Shown piece by piece: positions 56,109 to 64,000 of a stretch of 64,000 bases of DNA. Position 1 is the stretch's first letter, and every line of letters begins with the position of its first letter. Both the position numbers and the translations under genes were made by a program. Under the pieces are notes generated by a model. It was not told where the DNA came from, ran no database searches, and was given only the letters and a program-made list of their open reading frames with translations. The DNA lies in the NCBI GenBank assembly GCA_031316315.1, contig JADBEO010000010.1, forward strand, positions 47,791-111,790, written 5' to 3'. The stretch is from Chelatococcus sambhunathii. GTDB taxonomy: Bacteria > Pseudomonadota > Alphaproteobacteria > Rhizobiales > Methylopilaceae.

Positions 56109-57107
56109 ATGGCTCTCGCTGAACTGACATCGACCATCGACCGCGCGACGGCGCGCCCGCTCTGGACGCGCGAGGCCGCGGAACGGCTCTACCGGCTGCC
56201 CTTCGCGGACCTGATGTTCCGCGCGCAGACCGTCCACCGCCAGAACTTCGATCCGAACCGCGTGCAGATGAGCCGGCTGCTGTCGATCAAGACCGGCGGC
56301 TGCCCGGAGGACTGCGGCTATTGCAGCCAGTCCGCCCGCATGCCCGGCGAAAAACTCAAGGCCTCCAAGCTGATGGAGGTCGAGCGGGTGATCGAGGAGG
56401 CGCGCAAGGCCAAGGCGGGCGGCGCCACGCGCTACTGCATGGGCGCGGCCTGGCGGTCCCCGAAGGACCGCGACATGGACATGGTGATCGCCATGGTCGA
56501 GGGCGTGAAGGGTCTCGGCATGGAGACCTGCATGACGCTCGGCATGCTGACTCCCCAGCAAGCGCTGGAGCTGAAGGAAGCGGGCCTCGACTACTACAAC
56601 CACAACCTCGACACCTCGGAGCGCTACTACTCCGAGATCATCACCACCCGGACCTTCGCCAACCGGCTCGAGACGCTCGACAACGTCCGGCAGGCCGGCA
56701 TGAAGGTCTGCGCCGGCGGGATTCTGGGGTTGGGCGAGACGGTTGAGGACCGCGTCGACATGCTGGTCACCCTCGCCAATCTCGACGAGGCGCCGGAGAG
56801 CGTGCCGATCAACATGCTGATCCCGATCCCCGGCACGCAGCTCGAGAACGCCGCGCCGATCGACCCGCTCGACTTCGTGCGCACCATCGCGCTCGCCCGT
56901 ATCATGATGCCGGAGAGCCATGTGCGGCTGTCGGCCGGGCGCACCGAGATGTCGGACGAGATGCAAGCCATGTGTTTTCTGGCCGGCGCGAATTCGATCT
57001 TCGTCGGCGAGACGCTGCTCACCGCCGACAATCCCGGCGAGGATCACGACGGCGCCCTGTTCCGCCGCCTCGGGATCGAGCCGGAAGAACTCGACGCAGA
57101 GGGATGA
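56109..57107 (+). CDS. bioB: Biotin synthase
   Basis: A 332-residue radical-SAM enzyme inserting sulphur into dethiobiotin. The [4Fe-4S] cysteines C65, C69 and C72 are in [25 protein letters not shown] and [13 protein letters not shown] are BioB signatures. The ATG at 56109 ([10 protein letters not shown]) gives the usual N-terminus; an open frame continues upstream through the transporter gene but is not coding there. The stop overlaps the bioF start (ATGA), so the operon is tightly coupled. Confidence 0.97.
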   Translation: MALAELTSTIDRATARPLWTREAAERLYRLPFADLMFRAQTVHRQNFDPNRVQMSRLLSIKTGGCPEDCGYCSQSARMPGEKLKASKLMEVERVIEEARKAKAGGATRYCMGAAWRSPKDRDMDMVIAMVEGVKGLGMETCMTLGMLTPQQALELKEAGLDYYNHNLDTSERYYSEIITTRTFANRLETLDNVRQAGMKVCAGGILGLGETVEDRVDMLVTLANLDEAPESVPINMLIPIPGTQLENAAPIDPLDFVRTIALARIMMPESHVRLSAGRTEMSDEMQAMCFLAGANSIFVGETLLTADNPGEDHDGALFRRLGIEPEELDAEG

Positions 57108-58243
57108 GCCCGCGTCTCGCCCGTTTCGCGACGGCGCTAGATGGGCTCGGGCGAAAGGGACGGCGGCGGCGGCTCGAGCCGCGCGCGGGCGTCGACTTCG
57201 CCTCCAACGACTATCTCGGCCTGGGCGAGAGCCCGCGTCTCGCCGCGGCCGCCCGCGCCGCGCTCGACCGCGGCGTTCCGGTGGGCGCGGCCGGTTCGCG
57301 GCTGCTGCGCGGCAACCACCCGGAGCATGAGGCGCTGGAGGCGGAGGCCGCCGCCTTCTTCGGCGCCGGGCGCGCGCTGTTCTTCGGCGCAGGCTTTTCC
57401 GCCAACGTCGCGCTGATCCAGACCCTGCCGGAGCGGCGCGACCTGCTCGTCCATGACGAGCTGATCCACGCCAGCGTCCATGACGGCCTGCGCGGCTGCC
57501 GCGCCGAGGTCGCGAGCGTCCGCCACAACGACCCGCAGGCCGTCGAGGACGCGATCCTCGCCTGGCGAGCCCGCGGCGGCATGGGTGCGCCGTGGATCGC
57601 GGCGGAAAGCCTCTATTCGATGGACGGCGACGCCGCTCCGGTCGCCGACCTCGTGGCCATCGCCGAGCGGCATGACGGTTTTCTGCTGCTCGATGAGGCT
57701 CACGCGACGGGCGTCTTCGGCAAGCACGGCCGCGGCCTCGGCGAGGCCTTCGAGGGACGCGACTGCCTGATCGCGACCCACACCTGCGGCAAGGCGCTCG
57801 GCTGTTCCGGCGCTCTGGTGACGGGACCGGCGGCGATCATCGACTATCTCGTCAACCGCGCGCGGCCCTTCATCTACGCGACCGCCCCCTCCCCCCTCGC
57901 CGCCGCGACGGTGCGAGAGGCGCTGCGGATCGTAGCGGACGAGCCTGAGCGCCGCCCGCGGCTCGCGGACCTCGTGGCGATCGCTGAGAAGAAACTCGCC
58001 GCGCTCGGGCTGCCCGGGAGCGGCTCGCAGATCCAGCCGGTGATCCTCGGCCGCAACGAGCGCGCCGTCGCCGCCGCCTGCGCCCTACGCGCGGCGGGGT
58101 TCGACTGCAGGGCGATCCGGCCGCCGACCGTGCCGGAGGGCACTGCGCGCCTCAGGGTCTCGCTGACGCTGAACGTGGAGCCGGAAACCGTCGAGGCGCT
58201 GTTCGACGCGATCGGCGCGGAGCTCCACGAGGCCGCCGCGTGA
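57104..58243 (+). CDS. bioF: 8-amino-7-oxononanoate synthase
   Basis: A 379-residue alpha-oxoamine synthase joining pimeloyl thioester and alanine. The PLP lysine is K230 in [12 protein letters not shown], and D197/H200 are in [20 protein letters not shown] is the N-terminal signature. It is shorter at the N-terminus than the oxoamine synthase at 11347, and clearly different, so its role in biotin synthesis is supported by bioB and bioD on each side. Its end overlaps bioD (GTGA). Confidence 0.96.
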   Translation: MSPRLARFATALDGLGRKGRRRRLEPRAGVDFASNDYLGLGESPRLAAAARAALDRGVPVGAAGSRLLRGNHPEHEALEAEAAAFFGAGRALFFGAGFSANVALIQTLPERRDLLVHDELIHASVHDGLRGCRAEVASVRHNDPQAVEDAILAWRARGGMGAPWIAAESLYSMDGDAAPVADLVAIAERHDGFLLLDEAHATGVFGKHGRGLGEAFEGRDCLIATHTCGKALGCSGALVTGPAAIIDYLVNRARPFIYATAPSPLAAATVREALRIVADEPERRPRLADLVAIAEKKLAALGLPGSGSQIQPVILGRNERAVAAACALRAAGFDCRAIRPPTVPEGTARLRVSLTLNVEPETVEALFDAIGAELHEAAA

Positions 58244-58884
58244 GCGCGCCGCGCCTCGTCGTGACGGGGACCGACACCGGCGTCGGCAAAACGGTGTTTT
58301 CGGCCGCGCTGACGGCGGCGCTCGGCGCCTCCTACTGGAAGCCGGTACAGGCGGGGCTGGAGGAGGAGACCGACAGCGAGCTGGTCGCGCGGCTCGGCCG
58401 CGTGCCGCCCGAGCGGGTCCTTCCCGAGGCCTGGCGGCTGCGCACGCCCGCCTCGCCCCATCTCGCCGCCGAGATCGACGGCGTCAGGATCGATCCGGAC
58501 GCGCTGGACCCTCCCACTGTCGACGGTCCGCTCGTGATCGAGGGCGCCGGCGGACTGCTCGTCCCGCTCACCCGCGAGGTCCTGACGATCGACGTCTTCG
58601 CGCGCTGGAGCCTGCCGGTCGTGCTCGTGGCGCGCACAGCGCTCGGCACGATCAACCACACGCTGCTGTCGCTCGAGGCTCTTAAATCGCGGGGCGTTCC
58701 GACCCTCGGGGTCGCCTTCGTCGGCGACGACAACGCCGACTCCATCCGCGCCATCGCAACATTTTCCGGCGCGAAGGTTATGGGCCGGCTGCCGCGGATC
58801 GCGCCCATGGACGCGGACGCGCTTCAAACAGCTTTCGCGAACAGCTTCAGCACGGCGGACTTTGAAGGCCAAGACGCCGGCTAG
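58240..58884 (+). CDS. bioD: Dethiobiotin synthetase
   Basis: A 214-residue ATP-dependent synthetase. The P-loop [18 protein letters not shown] begins near residue 7, and [13 protein letters not shown] is the second nucleotide-binding motif. It starts with GTG at 58240, sharing bases with the bioF stop. It closes the bioB-bioF-bioD operon; no bioA (DAPA aminotransferase) follows, so that step must be encoded elsewhere or differently. Confidence 0.95.
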   Translation: MSAPRLVVTGTDTGVGKTVFSAALTAALGASYWKPVQAGLEEETDSELVARLGRVPPERVLPEAWRLRTPASPHLAAEIDGVRIDPDALDPPTVDGPLVIEGAGGLLVPLTREVLTIDVFARWSLPVVLVARTALGTINHTLLSLEALKSRGVPTLGVAFVGDDNADSIRAIATFSGAKVMGRLPRIAPMDADALQTAFANSFSTADFEGQDAG

Positions 58885-58959
58885 CCGCCCAACCCTGGCG
58901 CGCCGCCTGCCGCTGGCGTCCTCGATCGCGGCGAATCCTCGCGCGACGGGCTCGATCCC

Positions 58960-59064
58960 TCAGTAGAACTCGTCCAGCGGCGGCGAGGCCGGCTGCGGGG
59001 CGCGGCTCGCGCCAGAAACCCGGGTGATGAACCACGCCGCGATCTTTCGCAGGTTTATGGTCAT
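58960..59064 (-). CDS. 34-residue small protein with very strong expression signals
   Basis: An ORF too short for routine gene finding: it begins MTINLRKIAAWFITRVSGAS and ends PPLDEFY. GGAGGAGGTG, almost a perfect anti-Shine-Dalgarno match, lies about six bases before its ATG at 59064. A near-consensus promoter (TTGACA, 17 bases, ACTATA) lies upstream at 59146-59174. The amphipathic N-terminal helix and acidic C-terminus could bind membranes or a partner. No family is recognised; function unknown. It is the only ORF between bioD and the TPR gene. Confidence 0.6.
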   Translation of the reverse strand: MTINLRKIAAWFITRVSGASRAPQPASPPLDEFY

Positions 59065-59145
59065 TCCTACACCTCCTCCGCGGTTTGGGTCATTCGCCGG
59101 CGCGCGGCCTGACGCATCGCGAAGCACGGGCCTTCAAGCACATGA

Positions 59146-59174
59146 TATAGTCTATCTTTTTTATGTATTGTCAA
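59146..59174 (-). promoter_or_regulatory. Near-consensus sigma-70 promoter of the 34-residue gene
   Basis: On the minus strand a perfect TTGACA (59174-59169) is followed by 17 bases and ACTATA (59151-59146); a TATATC two bases further is an alternative -10. The intervening DNA is AT-rich, in contrast to the surroundings. Transcription would start about 70 bases before the small gene. Confidence 0.65.
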
Positions 59175-59193
59175 TGCCGAACCGGCGGTCCGG

Positions 59194-60084
59194 TCACCAG
59201 CGGTCGGTCATCTCGGGGGCCGCGACGCCTCTTTCCTTACGGCCTGTCTGCTCGTGCTCGATACGACGCTTGATGTAGACGCCCGGATCGTCCGGCAGCG
59301 TCTCGAGCCAGCGCTGCGAGGCGGCCATGGTCTTGAGCGACATCGGCGCGAGGCGATGGGCCAGTTGCTCCGGAGGCTTCGCCACGTTGCGGTTGGCGTC
59401 GCCGGTCCGGCCCGCGCCCTCGGCCGAGCCGACGGAGCCGGTCGCCTTGCCGCCTTCGCTGGCGCGGTTCGAGCTTTCCGCGCGGCCGGTGCGGTCGACC
59501 TTGCTCGGACCGGCGTTGGTCGCCTCCTTGCCGCTGTCGCGGTCTCCGGCGGCGCCGGCGCCGAGCGAGTTGACGTCGTTCTCGGCGTCGGCGGAGGCCG
59601 AGTTCGAACGTTTGTTCTCGGTCGCGGCGGCGTTGGCGGCGTTCCTGGCGTCGGGCCCGTCGGCGCGCGTCCGGCGCATCAGCGACTCCACGATGGCGAG
59701 GTTGAAGCGCGCGTCCGCGTCGTTCGGGTCGATCGCGAGCGCCGCGTCGAAGGCGTCGGCCGCCTCCCTGAGACGGCCTGCTTTCGCGAGGGCCGTGCCG
59801 GCGTCGTAGTCCTTGCCGGGAAAATCGGGCGCGGACTTGAAGGCCTCGGCGGCGTCGGCGTAACGGCCGTCCTCGTACAGCGCCGCGCCTCGCCAGACGG
59901 GGCCGCCGAGGAGGACGGCTCCGGCGGTCGGCAGGCCTGCATGGTAGAGCGCGCGGCCGACGCGGTCGCGCAGGTCGGTCGCAAGCAGCGCGCAGAGGAT
60001 CAGAAGACCAAGAACGACGACACGCGCCAAGCGACACGACCTCTTTCTGGCGCGACGAACGCCCGCAGGGCCGGCCCTCGCCAT
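59194..60084 (-). CDS. TPR-repeat membrane protein (Bat/Mxa-like)
   Basis: A 296-residue protein. An N-terminal membrane helix (VVVLGLLILCALLATDL) and then tetratricopeptide repeats (ALYEDGRYADAAEAFKSAP, ALAKAGRLREAADAFDAALA with IDPNDADARFNLAIVE) precede a low-complexity Ala/Gly/Ser/Asn linker (about 140-235). The end, SQRWLETLPDDPGVYIKRRI, is the motif of BatC-like proteins, which occur with VWA-domain proteins. None is adjacent here, so the gene is an orphan. Partners unknown. Confidence 0.75.
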   Translation of the reverse strand: MARAGPAGVRRARKRSCRLARVVVLGLLILCALLATDLRDRVGRALYHAGLPTAGAVLLGGPVWRGAALYEDGRYADAAEAFKSAPDFPGKDYDAGTALAKAGRLREAADAFDAALAIDPNDADARFNLAIVESLMRRTRADGPDARNAANAAATENKRSNSASADAENDVNSLGAGAAGDRDSGKEATNAGPSKVDRTGRAESSNRASEGGKATGSVGSAEGAGRTGDANRNVAKPPEQLAHRLAPMSLKTMAASQRWLETLPDDPGVYIKRRIEHEQTGRKERGVAAPEMTDRW

Positions 60085-60185
60085 CGCCGGCGGGAATTCC
60101 TTATCTTATTCGAAGATTTCCGTCGCTCGGCCATTCGCCGACATCGCCGCGTCGATCGCGGTGGCGAAACGCGCGGCGCGGCGCC

Positions 60186-60395
60186 ATGGTGGCGGCTGCG
60201 AAACCTGGCCGGAACCCGATATTGCGTCTCGCCCGAAGCGTTCTGGGACTGCTCGCCGCCCTGGTGCTGATGGGCGCGCTCGGCACGGCCGCCTTCGTGA
60301 TCGGTCGGACGAACCCCGACGTGCCGATGGGCGTGTTCTTCGGCGCAAGCGGCGTCCTGTACACGATGATCATCCTGTTCGTGCTGGCGCGCTGA
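60186..60395 (+). CDS. Small two-helix membrane protein
   Basis: A 69-residue protein, starting MVAAAKPGRNPILRLARSV with a basic region and two hydrophobic segments (LGLLAALVLMGALGTAAFVIG and FFGASGVLYTMIILFVLA) separated by RTNPDVPMG. Helical-hairpin topology is likely. No family is recognised. It is divergent from the TPR gene and about 118 bp before the phospholipid acyltransferase gene, with which it may be coexpressed. Confidence 0.6.
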   Translation: MVAAAKPGRNPILRLARSVLGLLAALVLMGALGTAAFVIGRTNPDVPMGVFFGASGVLYTMIILFVLAR

Positions 60396-60512
60396 CGTCT
60401 TAACCTTTCCTTCATGGCGAAGCGTCCTGGCGGCCGCCGTTTGAACCTCAGGCTTGCGCAACGCGACATATGTGAGTAAGTGTTTACTCACTGCCTCTCG
60501 CCGGAGCCTAAG

Positions 60513-63500
60513 ATGCTGCTCTCGCTTCTCCGCGCCCGCCGCTTCGCACCGTTGTTCTGGTGCCAGCTGTTCGCGGCCTTCAACGACAACTTCGTCAAGA
60601 ACGCGCTCGCGATCCTGCTGATCTTCCAGATCGGCGGGACGGCCGGGCCAAAGCTCGTGACGCTCGCGACCGCGATCTTCATCCTGCCGTTCTTCATCGT
60701 CTCCGCGCTCGGCGGACAGATCGCCGACCGCTTCGATAAGGGCGTGGTGGCGCGGCAGCTGAAGCTGCTCGAGATCGGCGTCGCCGTGATCGCGGCCGCC
60801 GGCTTCGTGTGGCCGTCGGTCGTCCTGCTGTTCGTCGCGCTGTTCCTGACCGGCGTGCTGTCGGCCCTGTTCGGCCCGGTGAAGTACGGCATCCTGCCCG
60901 ACCATCTCGCCCGTGAGGAACTCGTCGCCGGCAACGCGCTGGTCGAGACCGCGACCTTCCTCGCGATCCTCGCAGGCACGGTGATCGGCGGGATCATGGT
61001 CGCCGAGGCGAGCCCCTGGGCGATCGCGGCGGTCGTGCTCGCCGTTTCGGTCCTGTCATGGCTGAGCGCGACGATGATCCCGCCGACCGGCTCGCGCGCG
61101 CCGGACCTCGTGATCGACGACAACATCGCGAAGTCGACCTTCGCGCTGCTCGGGGAGTTGCGCCGCAACCCGCGGCTCTGGATCGCGTCGGTCGCGATCT
61201 CCGGCTTCTGTATGGTCGGCGCGATCATGCTGTCGCTGCTGCTGCCGCTCGCCAAGAACACGCTCGGCGGCTCGGAAAGCCTCGTCACGCTGTTCCTCGC
61301 GCTGTTCACGATCGGCATCGCCGTCGGCTCGCTCCTCGCCGCCAAGCTCTCGCACCAGCGCATCCTGCTGGTGCTCTGCCCGATCGGCGGCGTCCTGACC
61401 GGCCTGTTCGCGCTCGACCTCGCCTTCGCGACCCACGGCGCCGTCGCGGCCTCGCCTCCGGTCGGATGGCTCGACTACATCCGCTCGGTCTCGGACTTCC
61501 GCGTGATGATCGACCTCGCCGGCGTCGCGGCGGCGGGCGGCCTGTTCGTCGTGCCGGCCTTCGCCTTCCTGCAGGCGGAGGCCGGCGAGGACCGCCGCGC
61601 CCGGGTCGTCGCCGCCAACAACGTGCTGAACGCGGCCTTCATGGTGCTCGGCACCGTGGCGCTGATCGCTCTGCAGGCGATGCACCTGTCGACCCCGGTC
61701 CTGATCGGACTCGTCGGAGCCCTCTGCCTCGTCTCGGCGCCGGTGATCGGCTGGATCCTGCCGGGCTCTATGCTGCGTGACGCGGTGCATCTGCTGATGT
61801 CGCTGATCTACCGCGTCGAGGTGAATGGCATGTCGAACCTGATCGACGCGCCGAAGAAGGCGGTGATCGCGGTCAACCACACCAGCCTGATGGACGCGCC
61901 GCTGGTGATGTCTCTGCTCGCGGACGATCCGGTGTTCGCGATCAACACCCAGATCTCCGAGCGCTGGTGGATCAAGCCCTTCGCCAGGCTCGCCCGCACC
62001 TTCCCGATGGACCCGACCAAGCCGCTCGCGACGCGCGCGCTGATCAACCTCGTCAAGGAGAACAACCGCCTCGTCATCTTCCCCGAGGGGCGGATCACGG
62101 TCACCGGCTCGCTGATGAAGGTCTATGACGGCGCCGGCCTCATCGCCGACAAGGCGGACGCGGTGGTGATCCCGGTGCGGATCGAGGGCCTCGACCGCTC
62201 GCTGTTCTCGTACCTTTCGACCAAGCAGATCCGGAAGCGGCTGTTCCCGCGCGTCAGCGTCACGATCCTGCCGCCCGAGAAGCTGCAGGTCGACCAATCG
62301 CTCGTCGGCCGCAGGCGTCGCCGCGCGGCGGGCCTCGCCCTCTCCGACGTCATGCAGCGCATGATGTTCGCGACGACCCCGACCGACCGCACGCTTCATC
62401 AGGCGGTCGTCGAGGCGGGCCGCGCCGAAGGCTTCGGCACGGTCTCGGTCGAGGACGCGCTCGGAACGAAGCTCAGCTACCGCAAGCTGCTCGCCGGCGC
62501 GGCCGCGCTCGGCGGCAAGATCGACCCGATGACCGCGCGCGGCGAGAACGTCGGCCTGTTTCTGCCGAACGCGGCAGGCGTCGCGGTCGCCTTCCTCGCG
62601 CTGCATCGTTCGGGCCGCGTGCCAGCCATGCTGAACTACACCGCCGGCCCCGCGAACCTCGTCTCGGCGTGTCGCGCGGCGGAGGTGAAGACCGTGCTGA
62701 CCTCGCGCGCCTTCATCGAGCGCGGGCGCCTGCAGAAGGAGGAGGTTGCGCTCGGCCAGGCGGTGAAGCTGGTCTATCTCGAGGACGTCCGCGAGGAGAT
62801 CGGCTTTGGCGACCGCCTGAAGGGTCTGCTCGCCGGCAGCCGCGCTGAGAAGGGCGACCCCGATGCGCCCGCCGCTATCCTGTTCACCTCGGGCTCGGAA
62901 GGCGCGCCGAAGGGCGTCGTCCTGACCCACCGGAACCTCCTGTCGAACGTCGCGCAGGTCGCCTCCGGCATCGACTTCGGGCCGGCCGACAAGGTCTTCA
63001 ACGCGCTGCCGGTGTTCCACGCCTTCGGCCTGACGGGCGGCCTGCTGCTGCCGCTGGTCTCGGCTGTGCGGGTCTTCCTCTACCCCTCTCCGCTGCACTA
63101 CCGGATCATCCCGGAGATGGTCTACGGGACCAACGCGACCGCGATGTTCGGCACGGACACCTTCCTCGCCGGCTACGCCCGCGCGGCGCATCCTTACGAT
63201 TTCCGCTCGCTCAGGCTGGTCGTCGCCGGCGCCGAGCCGGTGAAGGCCGAGACCCGCAGGGTCTGGCTGGAAAAGTTCGGCCTGCGCGTGCTCGAGGGCT
63301 ACGGCATCACCGAGGCGGCGCCCGTCGTCGCGGTCAACACGCCGATGTTCAACCGGTCGGGTTCGGTCGGACGGCTGCTGCCGGGCGTCGAGCACAGGCT
63401 CGATCCCGTTCCCGGCATCGAGGAGGGCGGCCGGCTCTCGATCAGGGGGCCGAACGTCATGGCGGGCTATCTGAAGGCCGACGCGCCCGGCGTGCTTCAG

Positions 63501-63911
63501 CCGCCGGAGGACGGCTGGCACGATACCGGCGACATCGTCGCGATCGACGAGGAAGGCTTCGTCTCGATCAAGGGCCGCGCCAAGCGCTTCGCCAAGATCG
63601 CCGGCGAGATGGTCTCGCTCGGCGCGGTCGAGACGGTGGTCAGCCGGCGCTGGCCGGAGACAGCGCACGCCGCGACCACGGCGCCGGATCCGCGCAAAGG
63701 CGAGCGCGTGGTGCTGGTGACGACCGACGCATCGATCGACCGCGGGCAGCTGCAGGTCGCTTTCCGGGAGGCCGGCCTGCCCGACCTCGCCGTGCCGGCG
63801 GAGATCCGCGTCGTCGACAGGATACCGCTGCTCGGCTCCGGCAAGACCGACTACGTCGCGGTCAAGAAGCTCGCCGAAGAGCCGGCTCGCGACACAGAGG
63901 CGGCGGAATGA
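60513..63911 (+). CDS. aas: LplT-Aas fusion: lysophospholipid transporter, acyltransferase and acyl-ACP synthetase
   Basis: A 1132-residue three-part protein. Residues 1-410 are an MFS transporter (FNDNFVKNALAILLIFQIGG, GILPDHLAREELVAGNALVE, as in LplT); about 430-620 is a PlsC acyltransferase (AVNHTSLMDAPLVM with H454 and D459; FPEGRITVTG); about 640-1132 is an AMP-forming acyl-ACP/acyl-CoA ligase (AILFTSGSEGAPKGVVLTHR near 790, EGYGITEAAPV, KIAGEMVSLGAVE, final GKTDYVAVKKL). It imports lysophospholipids and re-acylates them. The ATG at 60513 with GGAG upstream is chosen. It ends at the window edge followed by a repeat. Confidence 0.93.
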   Translation: MLLSLLRARRFAPLFWCQLFAAFNDNFVKNALAILLIFQIGGTAGPKLVTLATAIFILPFFIVSALGGQIADRFDKGVVARQLKLLEIGVAVIAAAGFVWPSVVLLFVALFLTGVLSALFGPVKYGILPDHLAREELVAGNALVETATFLAILAGTVIGGIMVAEASPWAIAAVVLAVSVLSWLSATMIPPTGSRAPDLVIDDNIAKSTFALLGELRRNPRLWIASVAISGFCMVGAIMLSLLLPLAKNTLGGSESLVTLFLALFTIGIAVGSLLAAKLSHQRILLVLCPIGGVLTGLFALDLAFATHGAVAASPPVGWLDYIRSVSDFRVMIDLAGVAAAGGLFVVPAFAFLQAEAGEDRRARVVAANNVLNAAFMVLGTVALIALQAMHLSTPVLIGLVGALCLVSAPVIGWILPGSMLRDAVHLLMSLIYRVEVNGMSNLIDAPKKAVIAVNHTSLMDAPLVMSLLADDPVFAINTQISERWWIKPFARLARTFPMDPTKPLATRALINLVKENNRLVIFPEGRITVTGSLMKVYDGAGLIADKADAVVIPVRIEGLDRSLFSYLSTKQIRKRLFPRVSVTILPPEKLQVDQSLVGRRRRRAAGLALSDVMQRMMFATTPTDRTLHQAVVEAGRAEGFGTVSVEDALGTKLSYRKLLAGAAALGGKIDPMTARGENVGLFLPNAAGVAVAFLALHRSGRVPAMLNYTAGPANLVSACRAAEVKTVLTSRAFIERGRLQKEEVALGQAVKLVYLEDVREEIGFGDRLKGLLAGSRAEKGDPDAPAAILFTSGSEGAPKGVVLTHRNLLSNVAQVASGIDFGPADKVFNALPVFHAFGLTGGLLLPLVSAVRVFLYPSPLHYRIIPEMVYGTNATAMFGTDTFLAGYARAAHPYDFRSLRLVVAGAEPVKAETRRVWLEKFGLRVLEGYGITEAAPVVAVNTPMFNRSGSVGRLLPGVEHRLDPVPGIEEGGRLSIRGPNVMAGYLKADAPGVLQPPEDGWHDTGDIVAIDEEGFVSIKGRAKRFAKIAGEMVSLGAVETVVSRRWPETAHAATTAPDPRKGERVVLVTTDASIDRGQLQVAFREAGLPDLAVPAEIRVVDRIPLLGSGKTDYVAVKKLAEEPARDTEAAE

Positions 63912-63955
63912 GCCTCGCTTTCGCCACCTCGCGCTCGCGGCTGCAAGGACTGGCG

Positions 63956-63991
63956 CATCCCTCCCCTTGCAAAGGGGAGGGCAGGGTGGGG
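63956..63991. repeat. Short palindromic repeat, 'CCCTCCCCTT' family (second copy)
   Basis: A perfect 10-bp hairpin (63959-63968 with 63972-63981, loop GCA) followed by GCAGGGTGGGG. Its core matches the hairpin at 10118-10145. It lies just past the stop of the LplT-Aas gene and may act as a 3' structure. Confidence 0.7.
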
Positions 63992-64000
63992 ATCGTTCAG

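Noticed and set aside
61056..63668. 870-codon open frame opposite the LplT-Aas gene
   Set aside because: Low-complexity arginine/glutamate composition, no motif, and the plus strand encodes a complete three-domain protein.
63908..64000. ATG overlapping the LplT-Aas stop as the start of another gene
   Set aside because: After 15 codons the frame runs into the palindromic repeat and is not protein-like; the window ends too soon to judge.

Overview
The window is about 64 kb of GC-rich DNA with Rhizobiales (Hyphomicrobiales) character. Evidence for this is the gene content: a priA/fructose-6-phosphate aldolase/xerC neighbourhood, a Tad/Cpa pilus locus, an asnO-ngg-M42 osmolyte (NAGGN) system, a MocR regulator paired with an EamA transporter, and formate-tetrahydrofolate ligase. 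A methylotroph or relative is possible but not proven by this stretch.

Left part (1-9 kb): the 5' end of priA (cut by the window edge) and the aldolase fsa are followed by a surface-glycan island, and xerC resumes at 8.07 kb. The island's first half (about 1.1-4.7 kb) is visibly AT-richer than everything else and carries an SGNH-type hydrolase, a secreted protein of unknown function and an FkbM methyltransferase. Its GC-rich second half has a frameshifted fucosyltransferase-like gene, a second SGNH-like protein and a GSCFA protein.

9-22 kb: a lipid/polyketide locus. One reducing type I polyketide synthase (KS-AT-DH-MT-ER-KR-ACP, no thioesterase), an alpha-oxoamine synthase and a GNAT-fold acyltransferase are packed on the minus strand behind a recognisable promoter and a 35-codon ORF coupled to the PKS start. 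The set could make a sphingoid-like amino-alcohol lipid. EamA transporters and a small phasin-like gene flank it.

22-36 kb: fhs on the minus strand, then the Tad pilus locus (two Flp pilins, cpaA, cpaB-C-D-E-F, tadB, tadC), and in convergent orientation the M42 peptidase of the NAGGN system and a ParDE toxin-antitoxin pair.

36-48 kb: katG and oxyR (divergent), then ngg and asnO, a quinone oxidoreductase, an SDR gene behind a perfect palindrome, a DUF779 protein, a VOC protein and dsbB. The NAGGN genes are split in two by katG/oxyR/parDE.

48-64 kb: a secreted RTX protein with a terminator; a minus-strand run of dedA, nudix, DUF47, pit and mgtC (phosphate/magnesium membrane functions); a periplasmic protein; tRNA-Leu(CAA); a MocR/EamA pair; an overlapping bioB-bioF-bioD operon; a 34-codon gene with a near-consensus promoter and very strong Shine-Dalgarno; a TPR membrane protein; and a large LplT-Aas fusion for phospholipid repair. 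Two families of short palindromic repeats recur in intergenic DNA.
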